From Trinickia soli (GTDB taxonomy: Bacteria; Pseudomonadota; Gammaproteobacteria; Burkholderiales; Burkholderiaceae), in assembly GCF_002879855.1 (NCBI RefSeq), contig NZ_PNYB01000011.1, positions 1 to 64,000 of the forward strand: a DNA stretch of 64,000 nucleotides, given 5' to 3'. Below are positions 53,887-63,457 of the stretch, in pieces (position 1 is the first letter of the stretch; each line of letters opens with the position of its first letter). Under the pieces are notes generated by a model. It saw only the letters and a list, made by a program, of their open reading frames with translations. It was not told the DNA's origin and searched no databases. The position numbers and the translations under genes were made by a program.

Positions 53887-54952
53887 CGGCGTCGCCTGGC
53901 TCGCTGCCCTCGCGCTATTGTGTGTTGCTACCGCCTTGCTGTGCTGGCAGCGCGGCGTGCGCGCGCAGCGTCAACTCGGCAGCGGGCGCTTCATCGATAG
54001 CCGCATTGCCGCTGCACACGGCCATGCCAACGGTGTGGGCAGTGCAGCAGGCGCAGCCAGCGCGACGAAGGCGGGACCGGCTCCCGCTTTCGCTGCCGGC
54101 GTGCGAACGGGGCCGAGGGCCGGGGGCGTATCGAATCCGGCGCCGACGCGGCGCGGGGGCGCGTCGTCAATGCCCGAGCAAGCCGGCCGCCCTTCGGCGG
54201 AGCGGCTTAGCGGCTTGCCGCCGGCAATAGCAAACCTGGCTGTGCGGGCGGGGCTCGCGGGTGCAGGAACGTCGCTGCTGATTGCGCTTGCGGCGGTCGC
54301 GCTCGGCGTGCTCTGGGTCGCCATGCATGCCGGGGCCACAGCCGCCGCGGCGGCCACGATCGCAGCGGGCGCCGCGGCGGCGCTGTTTGTCACGGCGCGT
54401 TCGCAACGACGCCGGCTGGCGATCGTTGTGCAGCTGCCGGCGTTTCTCGATGGCATCGTGCGCCTCGTCACGCTCGGCAACAGTGTGCCCGCCGCGTTCC
54501 AAGCCGCATTGCAGACGGCTGAAATGCCGTTGCGCGAATGCCTCGATCACGTCTCGCGCATGATGCGTGCGGGCGTCGAGATCGATCGCGCACTCGCGCA
54601 TGTCGCGCTCGTCTATCGCACGCGCGAGTTCGAGTTTGTCGGTGCGGTGCTGCGCTTGTCGGTCAAGTACGGCGGCCGTGCCGATGTGATGCTCGAGCGC
54701 ATGGCCGCCTTCATGCGCGATCTGGAGCAAGCCGAGCGCGAGCTCGCCGCGATGTCCGCCGAGACACGCCTATCCGCATGGGTGCTCGTGGCGCTGCCGC
54801 TGTTGATCGGCGGCTTTCTGGTCGCGACGAACCCCGCGTACTTCAGTGCGATGTGGAGCGATGTCGAGGGGCGGCGCTTCGTTTATCTGGCGTTCGTGTT
54901 GCAGGCTGCGGGCGGTTACGTGCTCTATCGCATGACGCGCTTGAGGGCATGA
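53879..54952 (+). CDS. tadB: TadB, inner-membrane protein of the Tad pilus
   Basis: 357 residues from GTG 53879 ([15 protein letters not shown]), which has AAGGAGG before it; the upstream frame inside tadA is not used. A membrane segment is at the N-terminus, then a long Ala/Gly/Pro-rich linker (about 30-100), two membrane segments and the T2SSF (GspF-like) domain (DGIVRLVTLGNSVPAAFQAALQ ... MPLRECLDHVSRMMRAG ... DRALAHVA). A further pair of helices is at the end. The stop overlaps the tadC ATG. Confidence 0.9.
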   Translation: MSSGVAWLAALALLCVATALLCWQRGVRAQRQLGSGRFIDSRIAAAHGHANGVGSAAGAASATKAGPAPAFAAGVRTGPRAGGVSNPAPTRRGGASSMPEQAGRPSAERLSGLPPAIANLAVRAGLAGAGTSLLIALAAVALGVLWVAMHAGATAAAAATIAAGAAAALFVTARSQRRRLAIVVQLPAFLDGIVRLVTLGNSVPAAFQAALQTAEMPLRECLDHVSRMMRAGVEIDRALAHVALVYRTREFEFVGAVLRLSVKYGGRADVMLERMAAFMRDLEQAERELAAMSAETRLSAWVLVALPLLIGGFLVATNPAYFSAMWSDVEGRRFVYLAFVLQAAGGYVLYRMTRLRA

Positions 54953-56034
54953 CGATGCGCAGCGATCGACTTGTGGCGCTTGCCCTCGCACTCGGGATGC
55001 TCGGATGCCTGCTGTTGGGCTATGTGGCGCTCGCGCGTGTCGCGCAGGCAAGACGGGGCGCACGCACGCTCGCCAACGCCCTCGAACGCAGAAGTGCGGC
55101 GCGTGTCACCGCTTCGGAGCAGGCGAGCGGCGCGTCTTCCGCCGCCGTTGCCTTGCCGCTGCAGAATCCGCGAGCGACGCCCGGCGCGACGGCGGGGCAG
55201 CGCGACGGAAAGCCGGTTGACCCGGCCTCGGTCGCGCCACGTTCGACGTTCGCGCGCTATCTGGCGGCGTGGCAGTCTCGCTTCGGCCATGCGGGCAGTC
55301 GCTGGCTCGATACATCGCTTGGCAGGCAGATTGTGGCAAGCGAAGACAGGCGCCTGCTCGAACAATGCGGCTTCGTCGATGCCGATGCGCGCGGCTTCTT
55401 TTTGCTCGCCCGGCTCGCGTGCGCGCTGGTTGCGCCGCTGCTCGCGAGTTGGCTTGGCGATGCGCTGGTCCCCGGCTCGTACCGCGTCGCGGTGATCGTC
55501 GCGAGCTTCGTGACCGGCTTCATGCTACCGAAGCTCGTGCTTGGGCGTCGTGCGGCGATACGACGCCGCGCCGTCACCGACGAAATGCCCGTGCTGGTCG
55601 ATCTGCTGCGTCTACTGCAGGGTGTCGGCCTCTCGCTCGATCAAAGCCTGCGGATCATCGTCAACGATTTTCGCTCGATGCTGCCCGTTCTTTCGGGCGA
55701 ACTGGACTTGGCGCAGCGCCAGTTCGCAGCCGGCCGCACGCGCGAGCAATCGCTGCAGCGTCTTGGCACGAGCTTCGAGAACGAGGACTTGCGCGCGATC
55801 GTTCGCCTGATGATTCAGGTCGACCGGCACGGGGGCGCCGTGCAGGAACCGCTGAAGCAGTTCGGCGATCGCTTGCGCGAGGCGCGCCGCGCGACGTTGC
55901 GTGAAAGGATCGGACATATCACGGTGAAGATGACCGGTGTGATGATCGTCACGCTATTGCCTGCGCTGTTGATCGTGACGGCAGGCCCGGGCCTCCTCGC
56001 GATCATCCGATCGTTGGCGGCGGTGCATCGGTGA
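54949..56034 (+). CDS. tadC: TadC, inner-membrane protein of the Tad pilus
   Basis: A 361-residue GspF-like protein, partner of TadB in the inner-membrane platform. An N-terminal helix (VALALALGMLGCLLLGYVALA) is followed by an Ala/Arg-rich linker, two more helices (LARLACALVAPLLASWLGDA and VAVIVASFVTGFML), and the T2SSF domain (DEMPVLVDLLRLLQGVGLSLDQSLRIIVND ... DRHGGAVQEPLKQFGDRLREARR). The ATG overlaps the tadB stop as ATGA. Confidence 0.9.
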   Translation: MTMRSDRLVALALALGMLGCLLLGYVALARVAQARRGARTLANALERRSAARVTASEQASGASSAAVALPLQNPRATPGATAGQRDGKPVDPASVAPRSTFARYLAAWQSRFGHAGSRWLDTSLGRQIVASEDRRLLEQCGFVDADARGFFLLARLACALVAPLLASWLGDALVPGSYRVAVIVASFVTGFMLPKLVLGRRAAIRRRAVTDEMPVLVDLLRLLQGVGLSLDQSLRIIVNDFRSMLPVLSGELDLAQRQFAAGRTREQSLQRLGTSFENEDLRAIVRLMIQVDRHGGAVQEPLKQFGDRLREARRATLRERIGHITVKMTGVMIVTLLPALLIVTAGPGLLAIIRSLAAVHR

Positions 56035-56110
56035 ATCCTGGTGAGGCTGTGGCGAACCCAGGGCCGATGCGTTGAATGGATGCAATGGACCCCACACTGA
56101 AGAGATAGCG

Positions 56111-56872
56111 ATGGAGCGCTCCGATTTGACAGGCTTTTCCTTTCGCTCGATGTGCGCGATAGCGCTCGCGCTGACTTGCGGCGCATGTGCCTTCAAGCAA
56201 TCGGGCTATGGCGCCGGCGTACAGGCGGAGCGCGCGGCGGCGCAAATCGCTGCCGAAAAGCAACCAGCGCCCGATACGCCCGGCATGTATCTCGCACTGA
56301 TCGACCGCATGCAACGACAGGGGTTGTACTACGCCTCGCTCGCTCATATCGACGCGTACGAGAAGCAGTATGGTGTGACGCCTGATTCGACGCTGCTGCG
56401 CGCCGATGCCCTGCGCGAAACGGGACAGCCGACCGCAAGCGCGCAAGCCTACCGTACGTTGCTGTCGACCGCGCTTGCTGCACGCGGCTATCGTGGCCTG
56501 GGTCTGCTCGCGGGCGCGGCGGGCGATTTTCGTGAGGCATCGCGCGAACTGACGCAGGCGGTCGCCCTTGCGCCGACCGATGCAGCGACGCTTTCGGATC
56601 TCGGCTACGCGCTGCTGCGCGAGGGCGATGTACCCGATGCGCGCGTGCCGTTGATGCAGGCTGCCGAACTCGACTCGCGCAGCGGGCGCATCAAATCGAA
56701 TATCGCGCTGCTGCTGTTTGCGCAAGGTCATGCGAAAGAGGCGCGAGCGTGGATGGACGATCAACACTGTTCGGCAGCCGCGCGCACGGCCATTCGCGAC
56801 GATGCCGTCAAAGTCGCCGCCGCCGCGCGTGCCTATAGCGCTGGCGGCGCGGGCAGGCGGGCACGTGATTGA
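56111..56872 (+). CDS. tadD: TadD, TPR protein of the Tad locus
   Basis: 253 residues. The N-terminus (FRSMCAIALALTCGACAF) looks like a signal peptide with a poor lipobox (Cys26), so it is probably a lipoprotein. Three or four TPR-like repeats follow (ALIDRMQRQGLYYASLAHIDAYEKQYG, LLRADALRETGQPTASAQAYRTLL, GDFREASRELTQAVALAPTDAATLSDLGYALLREG). TadD is needed for pilus assembly and probably a periplasmic adaptor. Confidence 0.82.
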   Translation: MERSDLTGFSFRSMCAIALALTCGACAFKQSGYGAGVQAERAAAQIAAEKQPAPDTPGMYLALIDRMQRQGLYYASLAHIDAYEKQYGVTPDSTLLRADALRETGQPTASAQAYRTLLSTALAARGYRGLGLLAGAAGDFREASRELTQAVALAPTDAATLSDLGYALLREGDVPDARVPLMQAAELDSRSGRIKSNIALLLFAQGHAKEARAWMDDQHCSAAARTAIRDDAVKVAAAARAYSAGGAGRRARD

Positions 56873-56888
56873 TTGCTTAGGACTACAG

Positions 56889-57320
56889 ATGAATGGGGTA
56901 CGGCAAATGCATGCACGCACGGAAATGAAACCTCATCGAACGAATAGCATCGCGCCGCGCCCGGCGATCATTGTGATGATGCTTGCATTGAGCATTGCGA
57001 TACCTGCGAGGGATCTGTACGCGCAAGATGTCGCGATGACGAACGCGCAAGCGGCGTCGCAAGGCGATGCGTCACACAATCGCACGGCCGACATCGGCCA
57101 GGCCACGCATGACTGGCTCGATCTGCAACGATCGAATGCCGCCGCGGCGCCGGCATTGCCGACTCCCGGCGCGCAGGCGAGCCTGGCCTACGAGCGGTAC
57201 ATGGACTCGTTCCGCACGAAGATCCCCGCAACGTTCGGTTCGGCGTTATCGGGCGCGAACAATGCCGGTCCGATCGGTCATTCGAACATGGGCGCGGCAC
57301 AGCCCAGCGGTGCGAACTAG
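56889..57320 (+). CDS. DUF3613 small secreted protein in the Tad locus
   Basis: Up to 143 residues from ATG 56889; ATGs at 56907 and 56925 are also possible, and the last (MKPHRTNSIA) would give a more usual signal peptide. The signal-like helix PAIIVMMLALSIAIPARDLYA is followed by a 95-residue mature part. It contains [46 protein letters not shown], the DUF3613 pattern. In betaproteobacteria this family occurs in Tad loci; its role is unknown. Confidence 0.72.
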   Translation: MNGVRQMHARTEMKPHRTNSIAPRPAIIVMMLALSIAIPARDLYAQDVAMTNAQAASQGDASHNRTADIGQATHDWLDLQRSNAAAAPALPTPGAQASLAYERYMDSFRTKIPATFGSALSGANNAGPIGHSNMGAAQPSGAN

Positions 57321-57402
57321 GACGTCGCCGATCGTGCCGTCAGGACCCAGGCCATTGCGAGGCGCCAAGAGCCGGCTGCATGGCGCGCGATCGCGGCGAG
57401 CA

Positions 57403-59100
57403 ATGCAGCGCGGGGCAATCGCTCCGATCGTTGCGTTGTTCATGACGATCGTGGTTGCGGCGCTTGGCGCGCTCGATGTCGGTAACGTCTTTTTCGTACG
57501 CCGTTCGCTACAGCGCACGGTCGACCTGGCAGCGTTGGCGGCGGTGCAAACGATCGACGACACCTGTACGCAGCCCACGGCCGCCGCCCGCGCCAACGCC
57601 GCCGCGAACGGATTCGATCCCGATGCGGCGGGGCAAGCGCTGGCCGTCGTTTGCGGGCGCTGGGACCCGAAGGCCAACGCGGGCCCGGGTTATTTCGCCG
57701 CGGCCAATGCGGGCGCACAGGCGAACGCTGTCCAGGTGACGGCGCAGCGAACCGTGCCGTATTTCTTTCTTGGCCCTGCGCGTCAGATGACGGCGCAAGC
57801 GACAGCCAAGGCGACGAACCTCGGTGCGTTTACGGTAGGCACGACGCTCGCGCAACTGCAAAGCGGCCTCGTGAATTCGCTGCTCAACGGGCTGCTTGGT
57901 GCCAATCTGACCCTGTCGGTCGCTTCGTACGAGTCATTGGCGAATGCGCGCGTGCGCATGCGCGACCTGATGGCGGCGGCCGGCGTCGGCACCATCGATC
58001 AACTGCTGGCGACGCAAATCAATGTGGCGAAGTTGGCGAACCTGATGGTGACGGCGCTATCGACGACGTCGATCGCCAATGCCGATCTGCAAACGGACCT
58101 GACCACGCTACAGGCAGTAGCAGGCGGCGTGACCGCCACTACGGCGCAGTTTCCCCTTGGCGATGGAGCCGACGGCCATGGCGTATTCGCCGTCGATGCG
58201 GCCACTGGCCAGAGTGTGCTCGATGCGACGGTGAGCCCGTTCGATGCGCTGTTGGTGGCGGCAGAGATTGCGCAAGCGGGGCAGCCGCCGATCCAGCTCG
58301 GGACCGGCTTGAACATTGCCGCCCTCGGCGCAACGTTGAAAGTGCAGATCATCGAGCCGCCCGTACTGGCTGTCGGCGAGGCTGGCATCGATCCAACGAC
58401 TCAACATTGGCGAACGCAGGCGCACAGCGCGCAGGTGCGCCTGTATCTGAACGTCGCACTCGGCACGCCATCGTTGCCAATGATCGGCAGCGTCGGCCTG
58501 AACTTACCGCTCTCGCTCGAAGCGGCGCCCGGCACGGCCTGGTTGCAAGCGACCCGTTGCGCGGCGACGAAGGCCGTCAGCGCTTCGACGATCGGCGTCC
58601 AGCCGGGCCTCGCGAACGTCTGCGTGGGCGATGCGCCCGACGATCTATCGGCGTCGCAGCCGTTCAGCTGCACGAAACCCGCGACGCTCGTTAACGTGAC
58701 GAACGTGCTGCGGGTGACAGCGAATGCCGCCGTGCCGGCAGTCGTGCCGGAGACGTCGGCCGCGACGCTGACGTTCGACGGCGTCACGCCGAGCGACGAC
58801 GACTACGGCAGCGCGGACGCGAACGCCGTCGGCAGCGTGCTGGCGACCGCGCTGTCCGGGCTTGCCGCTTCGCTGTCGCAGCCGAACGGGCTCAACGTGG
58901 CGCTGTTCGGCGGCGTGTCGCTGCCGCTCGGTCTGCTCGACGAGACGCTGCTGGCGGCGCTGCTCCCCGACCTCGACGTGTTGCTCTCCGGGATCGACCT
59001 GGCCATCGATCCGCTGTTGCAACTGCTTGGCGTGCAAGTTGGCGTGGCGACGATCCATGACCTTTCGCTGACCTGCGGGGCCGCGCAGCTCGTTGATTGA
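57403..59100 (+). CDS. tadG: TadG-like pilus assembly protein
   Basis: 565 residues from ATG 57403 ([28 protein letters not shown]); a GTG at 57334 would add 23 residues. The N-terminal hydrophobic helix with QRGAIAPIV is the TadE/TadG-type signal anchor, followed by [20 protein letters not shown]. The large outside domain has many hydrophobic repeats and a few cysteines near the end. A helical core at 200-260 ([33 protein letters not shown]) is typical. It is last among the assembly genes. Confidence 0.8.
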   Translation: MQRGAIAPIVALFMTIVVAALGALDVGNVFFVRRSLQRTVDLAALAAVQTIDDTCTQPTAAARANAAANGFDPDAAGQALAVVCGRWDPKANAGPGYFAAANAGAQANAVQVTAQRTVPYFFLGPARQMTAQATAKATNLGAFTVGTTLAQLQSGLVNSLLNGLLGANLTLSVASYESLANARVRMRDLMAAAGVGTIDQLLATQINVAKLANLMVTALSTTSIANADLQTDLTTLQAVAGGVTATTAQFPLGDGADGHGVFAVDAATGQSVLDATVSPFDALLVAAEIAQAGQPPIQLGTGLNIAALGATLKVQIIEPPVLAVGEAGIDPTTQHWRTQAHSAQVRLYLNVALGTPSLPMIGSVGLNLPLSLEAAPGTAWLQATRCAATKAVSASTIGVQPGLANVCVGDAPDDLSASQPFSCTKPATLVNVTNVLRVTANAAVPAVVPETSAATLTFDGVTPSDDDYGSADANAVGSVLATALSGLAASLSQPNGLNVALFGGVSLPLGLLDETLLAALLPDLDVLLSGIDLAIDPLLQLLGVQVGVATIHDLSLTCGAAQLVD

Positions 59101-59137
59101 CGTACCGTGGTACCGATGCTTAGGACACCTGAAAAAA

Positions 59138-60538
59138 ATGAGAACCGCCCACACAATCGAGGAACTGGACATTTTCGTCTGGGAGGGCAAGGCCGACATC
59201 GTCGAGCGCGTGGTGCGCTGCATGTCGAGCTTCGACGTCGATGTGATCCGCGCCGACGACATGACGAACTCGCCCGAGCGCAACGCTGCGCGCGCCGCGC
59301 TTGCCGTCATCAGCGTCAGTGTGATCGACAGCAGCGGCGGGGGCGCTCGGCTGCGCGATTGGCAGGCGCATACGGGCATGCCCGTGATCTGGGTCGGTGC
59401 GTTGCCGCGCGAGCGCGACCCCGCCATGTACCCGCCCGAATACTCGCACGTGCTCCCGCTGGATTTCACCTGCGCCGAACTGCGCGGCATGGTGACGAAG
59501 CTGTTGACCCAACTGCGCGCGCACACGGCGCAGACACTTGAAGCCACGGCGCTCGTCGCGCATTCGGAGTGCATGCAGGCGTTGTTGCACGAGGTCGATA
59601 CGTTCGCCGATTGCGACACGAGCGTGCTCGTCCGGGGCGAAACGGGCGTGGGCAAGGAGCGTATCGCTGCGCTGCTGCACGACAAGCACAAGCGCTATGG
59701 CGCGGGACCATTCGTTCCTGTCAATTGCGGCGCCATCCCCGACGGCTTGTTCGAGTCGCTGTTCTTCGGTCATGCCAAGGGGTCGTTCACGGGAGCCGTC
59801 GGCGCACACAAGGGCTACTTCGAACAGGCTGACGGGGGCACGCTGTTTCTCGACGAAATCGGCGATCTGCCGCTCTACCAGCAAGTGAAGCTACTGCGAG
59901 TCCTGGAGGACGGGGCGGTGACGCGGATCGGTTCGGCCACGCCGGTCAAGGTCGACTTCCGGCTCGTGGCCGCGACGAATAAGGACCTGCCGCAACTCGT
60001 GAAGGATGGCGCGTTTCGCGCCGACCTGTATTACCGGCTCGCGGTGATCGAGCTGCGCATTCCGTCGCTCGAGGAGCGCGGGGCCGTCGACAAGATCGCG
60101 ATCTTCAAGTCGTTCATCGCGTCGGTGGTCGGTGCGGAGCGGCTGGCCAGCCTGCCTGAAATCCCGTATTGGTTGGCCGATGCGATCGCCGATACCTACT
60201 TCCCCGGCAACGTGCGCGAGCTGCGCAACCTGGCGGAGCGCATCGGCGTCACGGTGCGGCAGATCGGAGCCTGGGATGCCGCGAGGCTGCGCCGGCTCAT
60301 CGCCCATGCGCGCAACGCCCAACCGGCGCCGGCCGAAAGCGCGAACGAGCCCGTCGTCGACCGCAGCAAATGGGACATGGCCGAGCGTACGCGCGTGCTG
60401 GAGGCGCTCGCGTCGAATGCCTGGCGGCGGCAGGACACAGCGCAATACCTCGGTATCAGCCGCAAAGTCTTGTGGGAAAAAATGCGGAAGTACCAGATCT
60501 TCGACGAGGAGCCCGAAACGCGAGAAAGTGAGGGATAA
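59138..60538 (+). CDS. sigma-54-dependent transcription activator
   Basis: 466 residues from ATG 59138. The N-terminal 130 residues look like a degenerate receiver ([20 protein letters not shown]) without a clear phosphorylatable Asp site. The AAA+ domain has Walker A GETGVGKE (about 167-174), the L1 loop GSFTGA (instead of the usual GAFTGA, about 215-220), Walker [12 protein letters not shown], and the R-finger region. The C-terminal Fis-like helix-turn-helix is [30 protein letters not shown]. It probably controls this pilus locus with RpoN; direct targets are not known. Confidence 0.9.
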   Translation: MRTAHTIEELDIFVWEGKADIVERVVRCMSSFDVDVIRADDMTNSPERNAARAALAVISVSVIDSSGGGARLRDWQAHTGMPVIWVGALPRERDPAMYPPEYSHVLPLDFTCAELRGMVTKLLTQLRAHTAQTLEATALVAHSECMQALLHEVDTFADCDTSVLVRGETGVGKERIAALLHDKHKRYGAGPFVPVNCGAIPDGLFESLFFGHAKGSFTGAVGAHKGYFEQADGGTLFLDEIGDLPLYQQVKLLRVLEDGAVTRIGSATPVKVDFRLVAATNKDLPQLVKDGAFRADLYYRLAVIELRIPSLEERGAVDKIAIFKSFIASVVGAERLASLPEIPYWLADAIADTYFPGNVRELRNLAERIGVTVRQIGAWDAARLRRLIAHARNAQPAPAESANEPVVDRSKWDMAERTRVLEALASNAWRRQDTAQYLGISRKVLWEKMRKYQIFDEEPETRESEG

Positions 60539-60597
60539 TGGCGCGCTTGAGTCAAAACTGTCTCAAAAAGTAGAACTATTCGCGCAGGAAACGACAC

Positions 60598-61383
60598 ATG
60601 AACCACTATTCGTGTTTACGGGGAACCGCGCTCGCCGCGCTAATCGCAATCGGGGGATTGGGGACAACAGCTTGTGCCACGGCGCAGTCCAACGCGGACG
60701 GCGCCGCAAACGTTGCAACGGTTGCTTCTGCAGCCACCGCGCCCGTCATGACCGCTTCGCCGGCCGCATCGACGCAGTTGTCGTCGCCGGCGGCCGCGCC
60801 GGATCAGACCACGACGGCGACGGCGGCGGAAGCGAAGGAGGGGCAGGGCAACGTTGCTGAATTACAACGCTTGATGCAGGGTACGGAGCTGTCCGAACTG
60901 CGGACCGCGTACAACGGCACCTACGGCGCGAGCCTTCTGCTGCATGGCAAAGACATGACGTACTACGTCGCCCTGTTTCAGCAGAAGAATTTCTGGCGCG
61001 TGATCAAGACATCGAACGAGGACTACGCGGAAGCCGTCTACGCGGATTTCACGCGTCGCAGCGCGCAATTGGCCGATGTCGAGATCAAGCGCACGAAGCT
61101 CGCGGCGCAGAAGGCGTACACGGAGGCGCTGATCGCGGCGGCGCAGGCGCGCGCCGATCGGCTGCAAGCCGACCTCGACGTGGCCCGCAAGCAACAGGAA
61201 CTGGCTGCCAGCCGTCAGAAACAGGCGCGCGAAGAAGCCGCATCGTTGCAGACGCAAAAACTTGCCGCGCAGGAGCAGTTGAACGCAATGCAACAACAGG
61301 TCCACATGCTCCAGAGCGAAACCGAACAGGGCTTGCCGCACTCGCGTTCCACGCGTTTCACGCATCGTCGCAACAAGCATTGA
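60598..61383 (+). CDS. DUF2968 periplasmic protein with coiled coil
   Basis: 261 residues. The signal peptide ends at a possible lipobox (TTACA, Cys26). A Thr/Ala/Ser-rich linker leads to a small globular part (ELSELRTAYNGTYGASLLLHGKDMTYYVALFQQKNFWRVIKT). A long coiled coil (about 150-240) is rich in Ala, Gln and Lys (AAQARADRLQADLDVARKQQ). This matches DUF2968, seen in Burkholderia Tad regions. Its role is unknown; the fold suggests an envelope adaptor. Confidence 0.75.
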   Translation: MNHYSCLRGTALAALIAIGGLGTTACATAQSNADGAANVATVASAATAPVMTASPAASTQLSSPAAAPDQTTTATAAEAKEGQGNVAELQRLMQGTELSELRTAYNGTYGASLLLHGKDMTYYVALFQQKNFWRVIKTSNEDYAEAVYADFTRRSAQLADVEIKRTKLAAQKAYTEALIAAAQARADRLQADLDVARKQQELAASRQKQAREEAASLQTQKLAAQEQLNAMQQQVHMLQSETEQGLPHSRSTRFTHRRNKH

Positions 61384-61431
61384 CCCGCGCACGCTCGAGC
61401 GCCGTGAAGCGCCGAGCGTATGCAGCGCCAT

Positions 61432-61475
61432 TGCCGCGGCGCGGCCGCTTTGCCGGCCGTAGCGCGGCATTTTCC
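61432..61475 (+). terminator. possible terminator after the DUF2968 gene
   Basis: TGCCGCG (61432-61438) and CGCGGCA (61463-61469) enclose a further GC-rich inverted repeat, followed by TTTTCC. It lies between the plus-strand DUF2968 gene and the convergent GntR gene. Confidence 0.45.
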
Positions 61476-62161
61476 TATTTCCGACGGCGAACCGTCCCGG
61501 CTTGGATGTCGGTTTCGTTCTGCATCCGCGAGACGACGCCTTCGACAATCCGCTTTGCGCTCGCCAAGTGTGCAACGGTCGTGGCTCGCGCTCCACGCGC
61601 GTCGCGCAGCTTGCACGCTTTCAGAATCGCGCCATGCTCGTGCTGAAACGCAGGGGTGTCGGCTAGTAGCGTGTTCTGCAACCGCTCGTAGCGTTCGACC
61701 TGGCCGCGCAGCTCGCGAATCGCTTTCAACTGCCGTGCATTGCCGCACGGGGCATATAACAGTTCGTGGAACTCGCGATTGAGTTCGCCTTGTTTCTCAG
61801 CCGTCGTCGCTTTACCCAACAAGCGATGCACGAGCTCGGCGCGCACGAGCGTCTCCTCGTTCATGCGCTTCACGGCACGAAAAATCGCGTCGCCTTCCAG
61901 CAATACGCGCAGCCCGTAAATCTCGTCGACATCCGCGAGTGTCAACGCACGAACGACGGCGCCACGATTCGGATAGATCTCGACGAGTCCCTCGGCCTCG
62001 AGCTTTTGCAGCGCTTCGCGCAGCGGGATGCGGCTGACCGAAAAACGCTCGGCCAGCTCGCGCTCGACAAGCCTCGCGCCGTCGCCCAACTCGCCGGTCG
62101 CAATGGACGCCCGCAGCGACAGCGCGATGGCGTCGGCCGTGGAATCGATCTTGGTTTGCAT
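61475..62161 (-). CDS. GntR-family (FCD) transcriptional regulator
   Basis: 228 residues from ATG 62161 (MQTKIDSTADAIA), which has GGA eight bases before it; ATGs at 62167, 62185 and 62206 are in frame. The winged helix is LVERELAERFSVSRIPLREALQKLEAEGLVEIYPNRGAVV. The FCD effector domain follows (LADVDEIYGLRVLLEGDAIFRAVK ... LNREFHELLYAPCGNARQLKAIREL ... HEHGAILKACKLRDARGARATTVAHL). It is divergent from the small gene at 62223 with an operator-like palindrome between. Confidence 0.9.
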   Translation of the reverse strand: MQTKIDSTADAIALSLRASIATGELGDGARLVERELAERFSVSRIPLREALQKLEAEGLVEIYPNRGAVVRALTLADVDEIYGLRVLLEGDAIFRAVKRMNEETLVRAELVHRLLGKATTAEKQGELNREFHELLYAPCGNARQLKAIRELRGQVERYERLQNTLLADTPAFQHEHGAILKACKLRDARGARATTVAHLASAKRIVEGVVSRMQNETDIQAGTVRRRK

Positions 62162-62187
62162 GTTCATTTCCGCAATATTTGGCATAA

Positions 62188-62197
62188 TGGTATACCA
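62188..62197. promoter_or_regulatory. GntR operator palindrome
   Basis: TGGTATACCA is a perfect 10-bp palindrome between the divergent GntR and ABM-like genes, matching the type of site (TGGT-N-ACCA) used by FadR-subfamily GntR regulators. It overlaps the start region of both genes and so could control both. Confidence 0.6.
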
Positions 62198-62222
62198 AAC
62201 TACCACCAGCCTGGAGGCTCGG

Positions 62223-62546
62223 ATGTCGTTCGCAAAAACGGGTGCAACGCCGTATTACGCGGTGATCTTCACGTCGGTCCGCACGGATGTCGATGACGGC
62301 TACGAGGAAACAGACCGGATCTTGTGCGATGCCGCCGAGAAGCTGCCGGGCTTTCTCGGGTCCGAATCGGCGCGCAATGGAATCGGTATTACGGTTTCCT
62401 ATTGGCGCGATCTTGAATCGATTGCGGCATGGAAGGCGGACGCAACGCATCTGATCGCCCAGAAGCGCGGACGTGAGAACTGGTATGAGGAATACGTCAC
62501 GCGCGTCTGCAAGGTCGAGCGCGATTATTCGTTCAAGAAGGCGTAA
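62223..62546 (+). CDS. small ABM-domain protein (antibiotic biosynthesis monooxygenase-like)
   Basis: 107 residues, ATG 62223 with GGAGG about 8 bases before it. The ferredoxin-like ABM fold shows in YYAVIFTSVRTDVDDGYEETDRILCDAAEKLPGFLG, followed by ITVSYWRDLESIAAWKADATHLIAQKRGRENWYEEYVTRV. This group contains small heme/quinol-type monooxygenases and stress proteins of unknown activity. It is divergent from the GntR gene and probably under its control. Confidence 0.78.
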   Translation: MSFAKTGATPYYAVIFTSVRTDVDDGYEETDRILCDAAEKLPGFLGSESARNGIGITVSYWRDLESIAAWKADATHLIAQKRGRENWYEEYVTRVCKVERDYSFKKA

Positions 62547-62605
62547 AGCGCGAGAGGCCGTAGTGTGGTGCGGCAGCGGGCCCCGTGGGTCGCTGCCGCA
62601 TGTTT

Positions 62606-63097
62606 TTATTCTTCTTCGTGATTGCCCGAATCCGAATTGCCGTTGCTGCCGCCGCTGGTGCCCGGCAGCGTGCTGAAGGGGCGACGCCGGCGCGTCACGA
62701 CCACCGGCGCGTCGGACGAACGATTATCGGGAGCGGACGGCGAGCCGTAGTGTTCGCGCGGCTCCCGCGGTTCGCGCGGTTCCCGGGGCTCGCGCCCCTC
62801 GCGCCCTTCACGCGGGCCCGAGCCTTCGCGCGAGCCGTGCCGCTCGCCATAGCCGCCCGTGCGTGGGCCGCGCGGGCCAGGCCGCGTGCCCGTATCGATC
62901 TGGATCGTCGAAATGGCGCGTTTGTAGATGCCCTGCAGCCCAACGGGCGTACGGAGCATGACGAGGTACTGATCGAACGACTCGATGCATCCCGTCAGGC
63001 GGATGCCGTTGACGAGATAGATCTCGACGCGCTTGCGCTCTTTGCGCGCGGCGTTCATGAAGTCGTTCTGCGGATGCGATTCGGAAGGATTCGGCAT
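62606..63097 (-). CDS. hfq2: Hfq2, second RNA chaperone with extended tail
   Basis: 163 residues. The Sm core (residues 9-75) reads [28 protein letters not shown], then [28 protein letters not shown]. The classic Sm2 motif YKHAIS is YKRAIS here, an exchange also seen in Burkholderia Hfq2 by memory. The last 90 residues are Gly/Arg/Pro/Glu-rich and disordered, with REP repeats. Burkholderia have two Hfq; this is the longer one. It would bind sRNAs and mRNAs. The start is [10 protein letters not shown] at 63097. Confidence 0.9.
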   Translation of the reverse strand: MPNPSESHPQNDFMNAARKERKRVEIYLVNGIRLTGCIESFDQYLVMLRTPVGLQGIYKRAISTIQIDTGTRPGPRGPRTGGYGERHGSREGSGPREGREGREPREPREPREPREHYGSPSAPDNRSSDAPVVVTRRRRPFSTLPGTSGGSNGNSDSGNHEEE

Positions 63098-63457
63098 TGC
63101 TAGGACTGCAGCGTGGGCTGCTCCAGGGTTGGTTGGCGGCCGCGCGACGATACGCGCACGATTGGGCGGGATTTTACCGCGTGCGCGCAAAGCGTGTATC
63201 GATTTGGCGAAGATCGACGTGTCGTGCGCGTCGCCAAGGCGATTTCCGACGATGTTTTGCACCGTCCCGGGTCAGTGCATGCGCACGCGCCGTGGGCGAA
63301 CGGCCCCGGGATTGGGCAAAATCCGCTCAATTCGGTAACGTTTTCTTGCGGCTGCGAGCGCGATGCCTATCATCAATGACAAAGCAGAAAATTCCACCGC
63401 GTTGCGTGCGGGCCACGGGCACAGGCAAGGCATACCACCGACGAGAAGACCGAAACG
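63098..63457. other. divergent control region of hfq2 and the flavoprotein gene
   Basis: 360 bp with no credible gene. It must contain the promoters of both neighbours. I did not find a clear -35/-10 pair or operator. Confidence 0.4.

Noticed and set aside
62750-62810. Non-coding tandem repeat of GGTTCGCGC type
   Set aside because: These are codons of the REP repeats in the hfq2 tail, not a separate element.
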